A stretch of DNA of 64,000 bases from CAWCPR01 sp963797475. GTDB taxonomy: Bacteria > Chloroflexota > Anaerolineae > Anaerolineales > UBA4823. Below the pieces are notes generated by a model, which made no database searches, was not told where the DNA came from, and saw only the letters and a program-made list of their open reading frames with translations. The stretch is from assembly GCA_963797475.1 (NCBI GenBank), contig CAWCPR010000001.1, positions 1,116,001-1,180,000 on the forward strand. Direction: 5' to 3'. Below, one piece after another: positions 44,402-54,445 of the stretch (positions within the stretch are counted from its first letter, which is position 1; each line of letters starts with the position of its first letter). Position numbers and translations under genes: made by a program.

Positions 44402-45530
44402 CTACTCAGTGATATAGAATATCCTAATATGATGAATTCTATTCAACTTTATACGTGGTGCGCCGTAAGCGCCTAACGCGCAATGGAATCCCCTGCATGT
44501 GACCAGCAAACCGGCCACAAACCCTGCCAGCGCCGCGATCAAAGAGAAAAGGGCGGGCAACGAAGACCTGGATTCGCGGTAAACCTGGTTCAGAAAGGAG
44601 ACCTCCCTGCGCTGAATCACTGCACATGGGTCGAGGCTGCTGTGAAAGGTTGGCTCAGGCAGGCCATTTTCCGGTCCGGATGGCCGAATCCGCGAGCCAA
44701 AGCGGTTAGCATAAACCTGAGTGAATTCGGCTCCGAACAAGAAGATTTGGGCCGAATAATATACCCACAGCAAAATCACCACCAGGGAACCGGCCGCTCC
44801 GTACGTTGATGAAAAACTGGCTTACCCCCAGGTAAATGCTGATCAAAAACTTCCCAATGCTGAACAGCAAGGCAGTCACCATCCCTCCCAGCCAAACATC
44901 CCGCCAGGCGATCTCTGCATCCGGCAGGACTTTAAATATCACTGCAAAAAGGAGACTAATAATCCCAAACGAGATGACCAGGCTCACCGAGCGCCAAAGC
45001 AAGCCTGCCTCGGGAAAAAGGCCGGCCGAATATTTGCTGAGGCTGGACAGGGTTGCATCCAGGCCAATCGAAAGGAGCAACAACAGCCCAATTCCTACCA
45101 CCAGCACAAAGGCTAAGAAACGATCCTTAACGATCGCCACAATTCCCTGGTTTTGCGGAGGATCTACATTCCAAACGATATTCAAGGATTCCTGTAATTG
45201 GTCGAATACGCCGGTAGCCCCAATCAGGACCGTAATCAATCCAATCGCGGTTGCAAGGATATTCGCATTTCGGTCGTAAAGGCTGCTGACCATCGACCGG
45301 ACGAAATCGGCAGTTTGATCGCCGACAAGCCGCCCGATCTGGCTGATGATCTGGCCTTGAGCCGTGCTCCGTCCGAGAGCCAACCCTACCACGGCGACAA
45401 TGAGCACCAGGAGCGGGGCCAAAGAAAAGATCGTGTAGTAGGAGAGCGCCGCGGCAAGGCGAGAAGCGCCGTCCTGGCTCCATTGCGCATACGTCTCCTT
45501 CGTCAAATCAAGGAGTTCTGTCCATTTCAT
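44402..45530 (-). pseudogene. YihY/BrkB family membrane protein, one frameshift
   Basis: From ATG 45530 (GGGAGG upstream) the frame gives YAQWSQDGASRLAAALSYYTIFSLAPLLVLIVAVVGLALG and several membrane segments to GKFLISIYLGVSQFFINV. The family motif YGAAGSLVVILLWVYYSAQIFLFGAEFTQVYANRFGS then continues one frame over, to the stop at 44402. The break is near 44803-44806. Composite length is about 376 residues. YihY-type proteins are polytopic membrane proteins, sometimes mislabelled as ribonuclease BN; their function is unsettled. The gene lies 33 bp behind the GH13 gene and may be the last gene of the glucan operon. Confidence 0.85.
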
Positions 45531-45563
45531 CGATAACCTCCCTGGGATTTGAGTCGCTCCAGG

Positions 45564-46961
45564 CTATGCGATCCAGGCGCAGCCCCAGGCTGGCAGGCTG
45601 ACAAGGACGGTGTCGCCCGCGACGATATATTCCTCCCGCCCCAGCAAGTTTCTCAGGATGCGACCGTCCTCCAAACCCAAATCCCCTACTTCCAGGCGCA
45701 GATGGCGTTGGGTCGGGCTGGCGTTCATCGCGATCAGGACGATATCGTCGCCCAGAGTGCGAGCGAAGGCATAACAGCGCCGGCGCTCATCGATAAAAAC
45801 CCTGCGGTAATTCCCCCGTCTCAACACCGGTCTTCGCTTACGCACGGAGATCAGATTCTTTATCCAGGAGCGCAAGCTTGATTGCGAAAGATCCTGGTTC
45901 CAGGGAAAAGCTCCCCGGCATTCCGGGTCTTTCCCGCCAGCCATCCCCACCTCATCGCCATAGTAAATCGCCGGCGCCCCAGGATAGGCAAACAGGAACG
46001 AAAATGCCAGCCTGACCTTATCCAGGTCCTGTCCCAAAACGGTGTACAGCCGCTCGGTATCATGGGATCCAAGAGGGAGGTACATGGCGTAGGCATTTTC
46101 GCGCGAGTACAATTTCAACAGGTTCTCTACCCGGTCGGCGAACCCGGTTGTGGTTAAGAAACCGCCCTTGAGAAAATCCAGGATCGCGTCCCGGAGAGGG
46201 TAATTCATTAATCCATCGAAGTGATCTTCTGCCGCCCAGCGTGGGTCCGCTGTCCAGATTTCGCCCACCAGGTAAGCATCCCGGTTGATAGACTTCACGA
46301 CGTGGCGGAACTCAGCCCAAAACGAATCATCATCGATCTCATTCGGCACGTCCAGTCTCCAACCATCTGCGCCTTGCTCGATCCAATAGCGGGCGATCTT
46401 CATGACATAGTCGCGGACCTGCGGATTGCTTGAGTTGAATTTTGGCAGGCTTTTATGTCCCCACCAGGCCAGGTAGGTCTCTGCGCTGCCGGGGGAATAC
46501 GCATCCACCGGGTAGCGCTTTACGTGAAACCAATCTTTATAGGGTGAATTTTCCTGGTTGTCCAACAGATCGACAAACGCAAAAAATCCTCGCCCGCAAT
46601 GATTGAACACCCCATCCAGAATGACGCGTATCTGGTTGGCATGCGCCAATTCCAGCAATGCGTGAAAATCGTTCAAGCCGCCGAGCCAGGGATCGATGCT
46701 GAAATAATCGCTGGTGTTATAGCGGTGCGTGGAGGTGGATAAAAAGATGGGATTAAGATAAATCGCATTGATACCCAAATCCAACAGGTAATCAAATTTT
46801 TTGATAATGCCGCGCAAATCGCCTCCCTGGAAGCCCCACCCCGTAGGAGGCGATCCCCAAGGCTGTACATTCGGGGGAACATTATTGGGATCACCGTTCG
46901 AAAACCGGTCGGGAAAAATCTGGTAAAAAATCGCATCCTGAACCCAGTAAGGAATCGTCAT
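45564..46961 (-). CDS. GH13 alpha-glucosidase/neopullulanase-like enzyme
   Basis: 465 residues, no signal peptide, no N-terminal extra domain. GH13 regions: DGVFNH (116-121), GWRLDVPNE with nucleophile D204, LVGEIW with E234, and LGSHDTERL with D301. A short C-terminal beta domain ends GCAWIA. It is likely cytoplasmic and acts on maltodextrins brought in by the MalEFG importer of the same operon. Similar in class to the enzyme at 39212 but shorter and clearly a different paralogue. Confidence 0.9.
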   Translation of the reverse strand: MTIPYWVQDAIFYQIFPDRFSNGDPNNVPPNVQPWGSPPTGWGFQGGDLRGIIKKFDYLLDLGINAIYLNPIFLSTSTHRYNTSDYFSIDPWLGGLNDFHALLELAHANQIRVILDGVFNHCGRGFFAFVDLLDNQENSPYKDWFHVKRYPVDAYSPGSAETYLAWWGHKSLPKFNSSNPQVRDYVMKIARYWIEQGADGWRLDVPNEIDDDSFWAEFRHVVKSINRDAYLVGEIWTADPRWAAEDHFDGLMNYPLRDAILDFLKGGFLTTTGFADRVENLLKLYSRENAYAMYLPLGSHDTERLYTVLGQDLDKVRLAFSFLFAYPGAPAIYYGDEVGMAGGKDPECRGAFPWNQDLSQSSLRSWIKNLISVRKRRPVLRRGNYRRVFIDERRRCYAFARTLGDDIVLIAMNASPTQRHLRLEVGDLGLEDGRILRNLLGREEYIVAGDTVLVSLPAWGCAWIA

Positions 46962-47049
46962 AGCGCCTCGGGATCGTTGGTGGGTCTGTGAAGCAACCTA
47001 TGTCGGGAGGTTGTTTGTCCATTATTGTAACCGAGTCCTGGAGAAAGTC

Positions 47050-48342
47050 TCAAGGCTGTGGGGTAGTCCGCAAGGCTTGCAGTTTTTCCTCAATCGAGTC
47101 GCTTGCCGCCTGGAGCGCGACGTTCGGATCGGTCCCATCGAAGATGGATCGTAAGGCGACATTCAAGGGCGTTTCATAAACGCTGAACGAAGGATCTACC
47201 GGGTAGGCAGTGCCGCCGGCCAGAGCAGCCATGGCTTGAGCCATCAAGGGATCGCCCACATCGACCCCGTTAGCTGCCGGGATCTCCCCGATCTGCGCCA
47301 GCGAAGATTGCACCGCGGGTGACAGGAAGTATTCCATGAACGCCCAGGCCGCCAGGTGGTTCTCTGCGCCAGCGACCGCGCTTAGAAAGAGATTCTGCGC
47401 CTGGACAAACCCTGAAAGATTGCCGCCCTCCACCGCCGGCCAGGGATCGATCGCCAGGCTGGCAGCGCCAATCGCCTCAGAGAGAGCGGTCATATTCCAC
47501 GTGCCGTCGATAATATATCCGGTATTGCCGCTTTCAAACATCTCCAAATCCCGGTCACTCTGGAATTCAGTTGGCCCGGCCAGCGCAAAGGAGCGCAAGA
47601 GCTCCACCCAGGCAAGACCGCGCTCGTCTACAAAAGCCGGGTCTCCATTTGCATTCATCCATTGGCCTCCAATCCCATTGAGATGAGCGCCTGAATAGAA
47701 AAAGCTGCGCTCAAAAATGGCGCCGACCCGTTCCCCTTGTGTAGCCAGTTGCGCCAGGGTCACCGCTTCATCAAAAGTAGCCGGGAGTTTTTGGATCAGG
47801 TCCCGGTTGCGATACAGGACGACGCCTTGAATGGTATACGGCAGGCCGATCATTGCCCCACGATATTGGCCTTCGCCCAATGCAGCCTGGTTCAGCCTGT
47901 TTTTCAGATCATCATCCAAATCCTGGGTCAGGTCCCTCAGCAGGCCAGCGTCGAACAACGATGGCCCCCATTCAGCCGGGCCGATCAAGATTATCGGCCC
48001 GCCGCCTTCCTGGGCTGCAACCTCGAAGCGCGCCTTCAAATCCTGAATTGGGACATACAACACATCGAATTGCACGTCCGGGTATAATGCCTGAAATCCG
48101 GCGATGATCTGCACCAAAGTCGGGACTTGGGGCTCATCCCAGGAATGCCAGATGGATACCGTGCCTCTCGGAAAGACTGCCGTTGGGGTCAGGGTTGGGA
48201 CTGGCGTAAGGGTTGGCGCAGTGGTCTCCGTTTGTGCGAGCGTAGGAGTAGTAGTTGCGCCGTTGTCGATAGCGCTGCAAGAGGCCAGCGCCAGGATGGA
48301 GGCAATCAGCAAGCCTGAAGCAAGCAGGGAAATGGGTTTCAC
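47050..48342 (-). CDS. Sugar-binding lipoprotein of an ABC importer (second binding protein)
   Basis: 430 residues from GTG 48342, which overlaps the previous stop as GTGA; an ATG five codons earlier is rejected because GGAG is correctly spaced for the GTG. The signal peptide ends in lipobox LASC, then a Thr/Pro-rich linker (TPTLAQTETTAPTLTPVPTLTPTA). The body is an SBP_bac_1 domain: GTVSIWHSWDEPQVPTLVQIIAGFQALYPDV and YTIQGVVLYRNRDLIQKLPATFDEAVTLA. It may feed the same MalFG permease or act as a sensor, because no second permease pair is nearby. Confidence 0.88.
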   Translation of the reverse strand: MKPISLLASGLLIASILALASCSAIDNGATTTPTLAQTETTAPTLTPVPTLTPTAVFPRGTVSIWHSWDEPQVPTLVQIIAGFQALYPDVQFDVLYVPIQDLKARFEVAAQEGGGPIILIGPAEWGPSLFDAGLLRDLTQDLDDDLKNRLNQAALGEGQYRGAMIGLPYTIQGVVLYRNRDLIQKLPATFDEAVTLAQLATQGERVGAIFERSFFYSGAHLNGIGGQWMNANGDPAFVDERGLAWVELLRSFALAGPTEFQSDRDLEMFESGNTGYIIDGTWNMTALSEAIGAASLAIDPWPAVEGGNLSGFVQAQNLFLSAVAGAENHLAAWAFMEYFLSPAVQSSLAQIGEIPAANGVDVGDPLMAQAMAALAGGTAYPVDPSFSVYETPLNVALRSIFDGTDPNVALQAASDSIEEKLQALRTTPQP

Positions 48343-50555
48343 GCAGGGTATCTCCATAAAGGGTTTCGATGGGAAGCCTGAACGCTTCCGTAAGGCTGTG
48401 AAGAACAGGCACAGGCAGCGTTATCTGCCGTGGATTTTTCCTTTATTACTCTGGGCTTATAAATGTCGACGCCGGCGGTCAGCGTCGCAAACCAGATGCG
48501 TCCAGAGGCGTCCTGGGCAATGGAAACTGTCTCAGCGCCGGAGTAACCGGTAATATCCGCTTCGAAATTCTTCCACTTCTCGCCGTCGAAACGGCTCACC
48601 AGGCCGCCCGAGCTATTCGGGATAGATGAAGCGATCCAAAAATCTCCGGCTGGGAATTCGTAGACCGTCTGAACGGTATTATACGGAAGCCCCGAATTGG
48701 ATATCCGGTAATGTGTCCACTCGCTTCCATCCCAAACGCTGATCCCGCCCCCCAGGCTGCTGGCCCACAATTTTCCAGAAGAGTTGACCATTAAGTCAGA
48801 AATCCCACCCGCGCCAAGGTCAAACGCTTTCGACGGGAAATACTGCCACTTCCCGCTGGCGGCGTCCAACCGGCTGATCCCATTCAGCGTGCCGGTCCAG
48901 ACCCAATCGCCCCCGACCCTGGGTTCGATGGCGATTGAAAGAACAAAATCCTCCGCCAAACCGGAATTTTGACTCGTATAGGAAGCCCACTTCTCGCCGT
49001 CATAAACGGCAAGGCCGGCATTTGTGCCAATCCATACTTTTCCAGCGCCGCCCATCGCGACCGCGTTGATCTGCTCCCCCGCCAGGCCAAGATCGCTGGC
49101 GTGAAAAATCTGCCAGGCGATCCCATCGAATCGGGCCAGACCGTCCTGGGTGCCAATCCAGATGGCGTTGTTTGCCTGGCTGGCGAAAGAAAGCACCCGG
49201 TCGTCTGGCAAGCTGGAATTCGCTCGATTATAAATCTCCCAGTGGTCCAGGATCTCTCCCTGAGGCGAGGGAGACCACAGCGCCAACCCGCGGTCGGTCG
49301 CCAGGATCATTTGACCCTGTGGGCCAGGCCCAACTTTATACACCAGGTTGCTTGGCAATTCACTGGTTGCAGCGGTCATGTGAGACCAGCCAATATGGTT
49401 AACGCCAACCAGGACAACGTTTGTAATACTGGCGATAAGAATGAGAGAGACAAATCCAACCAGCCCAATCCAAAAACTGCGGGTTGGATGGGGAAACATC
49501 GTCCTAAACCAGTCCCAATATTCATTCTGTTCCTGGATCCAGCCCAGGGTTGCCCGTAATGTGGGGGCAGCCGCCAGGCAAACAGCCGGAAGGACGACCA
49601 GTGCGTACTGCGGCCATTTCGTCGGCCAAAGGAGCAGAAAGAGCATCCCGGAGATAATCCATATCACGATCCAGCGGCGCTGGCGTCCTTCGCGCCGCAG
49701 TCCCGCCAGCGCGAAGAGGAAGATCAGCCCATCAAAGCCATAATAAAAGTAAACATCCGGATGCCATTCGGAGGCCATCGAGCGTGACACCCAAATGAAC
49801 GGTTGGTACCAGGGATAGTTCACAGCAGCTACGTGGGAGCCTTGAGAATATTGCATGTGGAAAAGGAGCGAGCTCAACAGCCGTCCCCCAGGATCATGCC
49901 ACAGCGCCGGGTCGAATGCCCAGAAGGTAAAAGCCGAGATCAGTAAATAGGGTAGCAAGCTCCGGAGGGGAAATTTCTTTTCCCACAGGTAAAGATACAA
50001 AATAACGATCAGGATTGGAAAATAGCTGTATTTCCCGGCTGCTGTCAGTCCCAGGGCGAACGCCGACAGCCAGAACCAACGATCCCAAAGCGCTTTTGAA
50101 CGGTAAAGAGCAAAAAATGCCCCCAAGGCTGCAAAAAGGGGCAGGGCTTCCAGGTACGCCTGGCTGGTGTATTTAACAACCAGGGTTTGCACCGCAAGCA
50201 GGCCGCCAGCCAGCGGATCAACCAGGGCGACGATCAGAACAGCCAGCGAGCCAAACAGGACAGACACCAGGCGGGAAAGAAAGAGGGCATTTTCCCAGGC
50301 AGCCTGCTTGCCCAGGGCCAATACCGTCAGTCCGTAGAGGAGTTTGTTGAGCGGCGGGTGCTCATTGTTCTCCGGGTAGTCGATCAGGCCCTGCCAATCG
50401 TGAGCTTTGATCCGTTGGGCATAGTCGAAGGCCGCTTTTAAATACACCGGCTCGTCTGCGTCGACCGGCAGTTGCCAGGCTGCCCAGAGACGCAGGCACA
50501 CCGCCAGCAGAACTACGCCTGCAATCGTGCGGCGCCGGTTGAAAACCTTTAACAT
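48339..50555 (-). CDS. Membrane glycosyltransferase (PMT/ArnT-like) fused to a beta-propeller
   Basis: 738 residues. Residues 1-415 hold about ten membrane segments with the early acidic pair of GT-C enzymes (VDADEPVYLKAA) and the NNEHPPLNKLLYG loop, as in ArnT/PMT-like glycosyltransferases. Residues 420-720 are six or seven repeats of the kind seen in two-component regulator propellers (NAIWIGTQDGLARFDGIAWQIF, KVWIGTNAGLAVYDGEKWASY, KLWASSLGGGISVWDGSEWTHY, RIWFATLTAGVDIYK). The enzyme part would move sugar from a lipid carrier; the propeller would lie outside. The last residues overlap the next gene. The fusion is unusual. Confidence 0.83.
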   Translation of the reverse strand: MLKVFNRRRTIAGVVLLAVCLRLWAAWQLPVDADEPVYLKAAFDYAQRIKAHDWQGLIDYPENNEHPPLNKLLYGLTVLALGKQAAWENALFLSRLVSVLFGSLAVLIVALVDPLAGGLLAVQTLVVKYTSQAYLEALPLFAALGAFFALYRSKALWDRWFWLSAFALGLTAAGKYSYFPILIVILYLYLWEKKFPLRSLLPYLLISAFTFWAFDPALWHDPGGRLLSSLLFHMQYSQGSHVAAVNYPWYQPFIWVSRSMASEWHPDVYFYYGFDGLIFLFALAGLRREGRQRRWIVIWIISGMLFLLLWPTKWPQYALVVLPAVCLAAAPTLRATLGWIQEQNEYWDWFRTMFPHPTRSFWIGLVGFVSLILIASITNVVLVGVNHIGWSHMTAATSELPSNLVYKVGPGPQGQMILATDRGLALWSPSPQGEILDHWEIYNRANSSLPDDRVLSFASQANNAIWIGTQDGLARFDGIAWQIFHASDLGLAGEQINAVAMGGAGKVWIGTNAGLAVYDGEKWASYTSQNSGLAEDFVLSIAIEPRVGGDWVWTGTLNGISRLDAASGKWQYFPSKAFDLGAGGISDLMVNSSGKLWASSLGGGISVWDGSEWTHYRISNSGLPYNTVQTVYEFPAGDFWIASSIPNSSGGLVSRFDGEKWKNFEADITGYSGAETVSIAQDASGRIWFATLTAGVDIYKPRVIKEKSTADNAACACSSQPYGSVQASHRNPLWRYPA

Positions 50556-51628
50556 GAAACGACTGGGTGAAACAATGTTTCTAAACCACGCCAGACATCG
50601 TCTCTCCAGGCGGAGTAATTGTGCCCGCCGTTATATTCCCGGTAGGTCGCAGGGTAGCCCCTATCCTGAAGCCATGCAAACATTCGCCTGTTATCTTCTA
50701 ATAAGCGTTCATAGCGGCCCACATCCATCCAGATATCGACCGCCTGGGATCCTGAGCAGTGAACCAGGTCAAAAACCACCGATTCTGGAAAAAAAGCGCC
50801 GGATTGGCTGATGACTTTACCAAAGACCTGCGGAGCCCGCAGTGCGGTATAGAGTGAGATCAAGCCGCCCATTGAAGCTCCTAACACGCCATACGCGCCC
50901 GGCGACTCCTGCAGGTCGATCAGGTTCATCTCTCCCTGGGCCACAGGGATAACGGACTCCAGTATAAATTCGAGGCTGGCGTCGTTACAACTGTATTCAA
51001 CTGCGCGCGCCTGTCCGCCATTCGCCAGGAACGCCAGCGCCAGCGGCTGGATGCGACCCTCGGACATCAGGTTCTCAACGATATTCACGAGACCTGCGCG
51101 CTTACGGTAATCCGGACCATCGAAAACGACCAGCAGAGGACAGGGCTCCTGTACATCCGGCTGAACGAAATATACACTTCGATTTCCACGAACCACCCAC
51201 TGGCTGGTCAGCAGGAAACGTTGACCCCAACCGTGTGCGATACCGCGACGGCGCTTTGCCAGGGGCGTCGGGCCGCCAGACGGCATATAAAAGTAATTAT
51301 TATCGGCGTCGATCCCGTTGAAGACCCTATTTGGGTTGTGAGGATCCAGGCAAAGCTCATCCTCGCGGATAAATGAATATTCTATATATGCATCGGGTGG
51401 GAATTGCAGGGTGATCGACCATACCCTGGGCTTCTCTCGCTTCAATTCCAGGGCCTTTTCCGGTTCCCAATCTGCGAAATCGCCGGTCAACTTCGGCGCG
51501 TTCGCACCATCCCACAGGAAAGTGGCTCGATCCCCATCGATCAAGGGGGTTTGAAGAGCTGGATGTTGTCTCGCCAATTTTCGTTCCGATTTTTTGCCAG
51601 GTTTTCGATAAGAGACTTCAACCGTCAT
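50549..51628 (-). CDS. Esterase (Fes/esterase D-like) with N-terminal CBM48-like domain
   Basis: 359 residues. The N-terminal 120 residues look like a carbohydrate-binding beta-sandwich of the CBM48/E-set type (ATFLWDGANAPKLTGDFADW, VWSITLQFPPDAYIEYSFI). The rest is an alpha/beta hydrolase of the enterochelin esterase family: nucleophile Ser in GASMGGLIS, and catalytic His in YNGGHNYSAWRDDVW. No signal peptide is seen. In the glucan operon it may remove acyl groups from sugars. It overlaps the amylase gene by 4 bp and the membrane glycosyltransferase gene by 7 bp. Confidence 0.85.
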   Translation of the reverse strand: MTVEVSYRKPGKKSERKLARQHPALQTPLIDGDRATFLWDGANAPKLTGDFADWEPEKALELKREKPRVWSITLQFPPDAYIEYSFIREDELCLDPHNPNRVFNGIDADNNYFYMPSGGPTPLAKRRRGIAHGWGQRFLLTSQWVVRGNRSVYFVQPDVQEPCPLLVVFDGPDYRKRAGLVNIVENLMSEGRIQPLALAFLANGGQARAVEYSCNDASLEFILESVIPVAQGEMNLIDLQESPGAYGVLGASMGGLISLYTALRAPQVFGKVISQSGAFFPESVVFDLVHCSGSQAVDIWMDVGRYERLLEDNRRMFAWLQDRGYPATYREYNGGHNYSAWRDDVWRGLETLFHPVVSC

Positions 51629-53382
51629 TTTACTGACTGGAGCTGCAAGGTTACCAGGGCTCCAGGCGCCAGCTCGGGCAAAGGCTGGTAAGAATCGAAG
51701 CCGCCTTGAGCGTTCGCCGTCAGATCCGGGAAGCTGCCCTCGCCGAGCAGCGACGCCACCTGGTAGCGGCCCGAAAGAGGTCCTTCCGCCAGCGACAAAT
51801 TATACTCATCAAGCGGATCTTTTCCCAGATTAAGCAGAACCATCAGGATCTCCCCCTTACTGGCGCGCAGCAATGTGAAAAGCTGCGCCTGTTTACTGTC
51901 CAACAAATACGTATCACCTACCCGCAAGGCGGCGTGCTGGTTGCGTAGTTGAATCAGGCTGCGGTATAGCGACAAAAGCGAATCGGGGCCGGTGGATTCA
52001 GCTTCTACATTCGTCGCGGCGTAATCCGGGTCGACTGCCTCCCAGGGGCTGCCGCCAGTGAAACCCGCCTGCGCCTCGCCAGACCACTGCATGGGGGTAC
52101 GGATCATTTCATCCGGCTTCGCGCCCAACATACCGATCTCCTCGCCATAGTAGATGAAGGGCACCCCAGGAGCCGTGAGCAGCATGAAGGCCGCTAACTT
52201 TGCTTTGTCCGCCTTCCCCGCCAGTTGCGACATGACACGGTTTTGATCGTGGTTACTCAAGAAAGTGGCGAACTGCCCAGGTTTGAAAATGTTGAGGTCA
52301 GCCGATAAGACTCGCACGGCCTCGGCCGGGTTTTGAGCGCGCGCCGAGGTGATAAAAGCCTGGGCCAGGCTGAAATCAAATCCTAGGTCGAGCTGGTCCC
52401 CTTGGGTGTAATCCGAAACAGTTGCGCTGTTGTCCCAGATCTCGCCGACAGTCAATGCCTGCGGGTTGAGACTTTTATAAAAAGGGCGGAAGGCTTTGTA
52501 CCAGGCATGGGTTGAAGCCGAGTTCGCTTGCACGGTCCGTTCCTCGATCAAATGGCGGGCTGCGTCCAGGCGGAATCCATCCACACCCAAATCCTGAAGC
52601 CAGAAGCGTACGACATCCTGCATCTTCGCCGTCACGGCCGGGTTGTTGTAATTGAGGTCCGGCATATCCTTTGAAAACAGGCCATAATAATACCCCGAGG
52701 CGGAGGCGTGCCAGACCTCCTCGCCGCTGGGACCGACGTAGCCAGGGTCTGTATCGGACCAAATGTACCAATCCCGATAGGGCGAAGCAGGGTCTTGGGA
52801 CGCCAGAAACCAGGGGTGTTGGCTGGAGGTATGGTTGAGCACCAGGTCGATGATGACACGAATCCCGCGCCGATGGGCCTCGGCGAGCAGGTGTTTAAAG
52901 TCATCTAACGTGCCATAACCCGGATTGACCGTGTAATAATCGGTAACATCGTACCCATGGTAAGATGGAGAGGGGTGAATCGGCATCAGCCAAATGCCGT
53001 TTACACCCAAATCGCTGCCGGTCAGCGGATCGCCGTCATTGAGATAATCCAGCTTTTCAATAATCCCATTGAGATCGCCGATGCCATCCCCATTGCTGTC
53101 GTAGAAGGAGCGCACGAATATCTCGTAAAAGACCGTGTCGTTCCACCAGGGATACCCATCGCTACCTTCGGGGAGACCATTTACCGGTTCTACAGGGCTG
53201 GCAGTTGCAAGGACGGGTTGAGTGGGAGGTGGGAGGGTTGAAACGGTGGGGAGAACGCCGGGGATACCAACCGGCGCGCTTGTGGAAACCGGCGGGGCAG
53301 GAGTTGAGACGCCGCAAGCCCCCAGGATTATCGACAGAATTATTCCTGCAGCGAAGGCGCGCTGAAGGGATAACCCGCTCAT
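51625..53382 (-). CDS. Extracellular GH13 alpha-amylase lipoprotein
   Basis: 585 residues. Signal peptide with lipobox ILGAC, then a Pro/Ser/Thr-rich linker. The GH13 barrel starts WWNDTVFYEIFVRSFYDSNGDGIGDLNGI. Conserved regions: DLVLNHTS, GFRLDAARHL (nucleophile Asp), TVGEIWD (Glu) and FLSNHDQNR (Asp). It is anchored on the cell surface and likely cuts starch or glycogen to maltodextrins for the MalEFG importer. It lies 109 bp after malG. Confidence 0.92.
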   Translation of the reverse strand: MSGLSLQRAFAAGIILSIILGACGVSTPAPPVSTSAPVGIPGVLPTVSTLPPPTQPVLATASPVEPVNGLPEGSDGYPWWNDTVFYEIFVRSFYDSNGDGIGDLNGIIEKLDYLNDGDPLTGSDLGVNGIWLMPIHPSPSYHGYDVTDYYTVNPGYGTLDDFKHLLAEAHRRGIRVIIDLVLNHTSSQHPWFLASQDPASPYRDWYIWSDTDPGYVGPSGEEVWHASASGYYYGLFSKDMPDLNYNNPAVTAKMQDVVRFWLQDLGVDGFRLDAARHLIEERTVQANSASTHAWYKAFRPFYKSLNPQALTVGEIWDNSATVSDYTQGDQLDLGFDFSLAQAFITSARAQNPAEAVRVLSADLNIFKPGQFATFLSNHDQNRVMSQLAGKADKAKLAAFMLLTAPGVPFIYYGEEIGMLGAKPDEMIRTPMQWSGEAQAGFTGGSPWEAVDPDYAATNVEAESTGPDSLLSLYRSLIQLRNQHAALRVGDTYLLDSKQAQLFTLLRASKGEILMVLLNLGKDPLDEYNLSLAEGPLSGRYQVASLLGEGSFPDLTANAQGGFDSYQPLPELAPGALVTLQLQSVK

Positions 53383-53491
53383 TTTGATTTGAACGCCCCG
53401 CTCATCGCTTCAACTCACGATTTGTCGAATGGAGCGATTACTATATCCAGACCGAAGCCAGCCAGGTGCTCTCGAGTCATCCACGCCCAGG

Positions 53492-54445
53492 CTAACCTTT
53501 TACGCCTCCAATCGTCAAGCCGCTGACGATATAGCGTTGTAAGGACAGATAGACTATTGAGACCGGCAGCGCGATCAGGATCGACATGGCTGCAAACAGG
53601 CCCCAGGGAGTGTTATCCGCGTATTGGCCGGTCATGTTCCACAAGGCCATGACCAGGGTGAAATCCTTTGGGTTGGTCAGGAATTGCCAGGAAACGGCGA
53701 ACTCGGTCCAGCCGCTCAAGAAACCCAGGAAAGCCGTAACAGCCAGCGCGGGCGTAGCCAGGGGCAAGACGATGCGGAAAAAGATCTGGTTCGAATTTGC
53801 GCCGTCGATGATGGCTGCCTCTTCCAGCTCCCGGGGGATCGTATCCACGTAGCCCTTCAAATTCCAGATCGCAAACGGGAGCGCGCCGGACACGATCGCT
53901 AGGCCTACCCCCCACAGGGAATTCCTTAAATTAAAGGAAGCTCCACCGAGCGAGACCTGCACCTTATTCAACAACACGAATAAAGGCGCAATGGTAGCGA
54001 TGGATGGCAACATAAGCACCGTAATCACGCCCAACATAAAGATCTGACGGCCTGGAAAATGGAATCGAGAAAAAGCATAAGCTGCCAGAACGCCGATCAG
54101 CACCGAAATCAGGGAAGTGCCGCCTGCCAACCGGAAACTGTTAAAGGCTAACTGCCAAAAGCTGACGGGGTTGCTGGTCGGCTGCTTAATTACTTGCTCG
54201 TAGGATTGCAGCGAAGCCCCAGGCGGGATCAGCCTGAGCTCGGTCGGCCGGGCGATGCCGCGCGGGTCCAGCGACAGGCTGACGATCCACAAAATGGGGA
54301 AGATCACCGTAAAGGCAACGAAGAGCAGGATAGCCTGTACCATCAGTTGCCTGCCCAGGGGCAGGTGGCGACCGGCCGTCGTCCTGCCAGACAACCGGCC
54401 GGTGACTCGATCTCTAACGCCGAGGCGCATCGTTTGACTAGACAT
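53492..54445 (-). CDS. malG: Maltose/maltodextrin-type ABC permease (MalG-like)
   Basis: 317 residues. Six membrane segments, with the EAA loop YVDTIPRELEEAAIIDGANSNQIFFRIVLPLATPALAVTAFLGFLSGWTEFAVSWQFL, as in MalG. The long cytoplasmic N-terminus begins SSQTMRLGVRDRVTGRLSG; a start at the internal ATG six codons in is possible. Overlaps malF by 8 bp. It forms the channel with MalF. No MalK ATPase is in the window; many Gram-positive-type sugar importers share a MsmX-like ATPase encoded elsewhere. Confidence 0.9.
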   Translation of the reverse strand: MSSQTMRLGVRDRVTGRLSGRTTAGRHLPLGRQLMVQAILLFVAFTVIFPILWIVSLSLDPRGIARPTELRLIPPGASLQSYEQVIKQPTSNPVSFWQLAFNSFRLAGGTSLISVLIGVLAAYAFSRFHFPGRQIFMLGVITVLMLPSIATIAPLFVLLNKVQVSLGGASFNLRNSLWGVGLAIVSGALPFAIWNLKGYVDTIPRELEEAAIIDGANSNQIFFRIVLPLATPALAVTAFLGFLSGWTEFAVSWQFLTNPKDFTLVMALWNMTGQYADNTPWGLFAAMSILIALPVSIVYLSLQRYIVSGLTIGGVKG

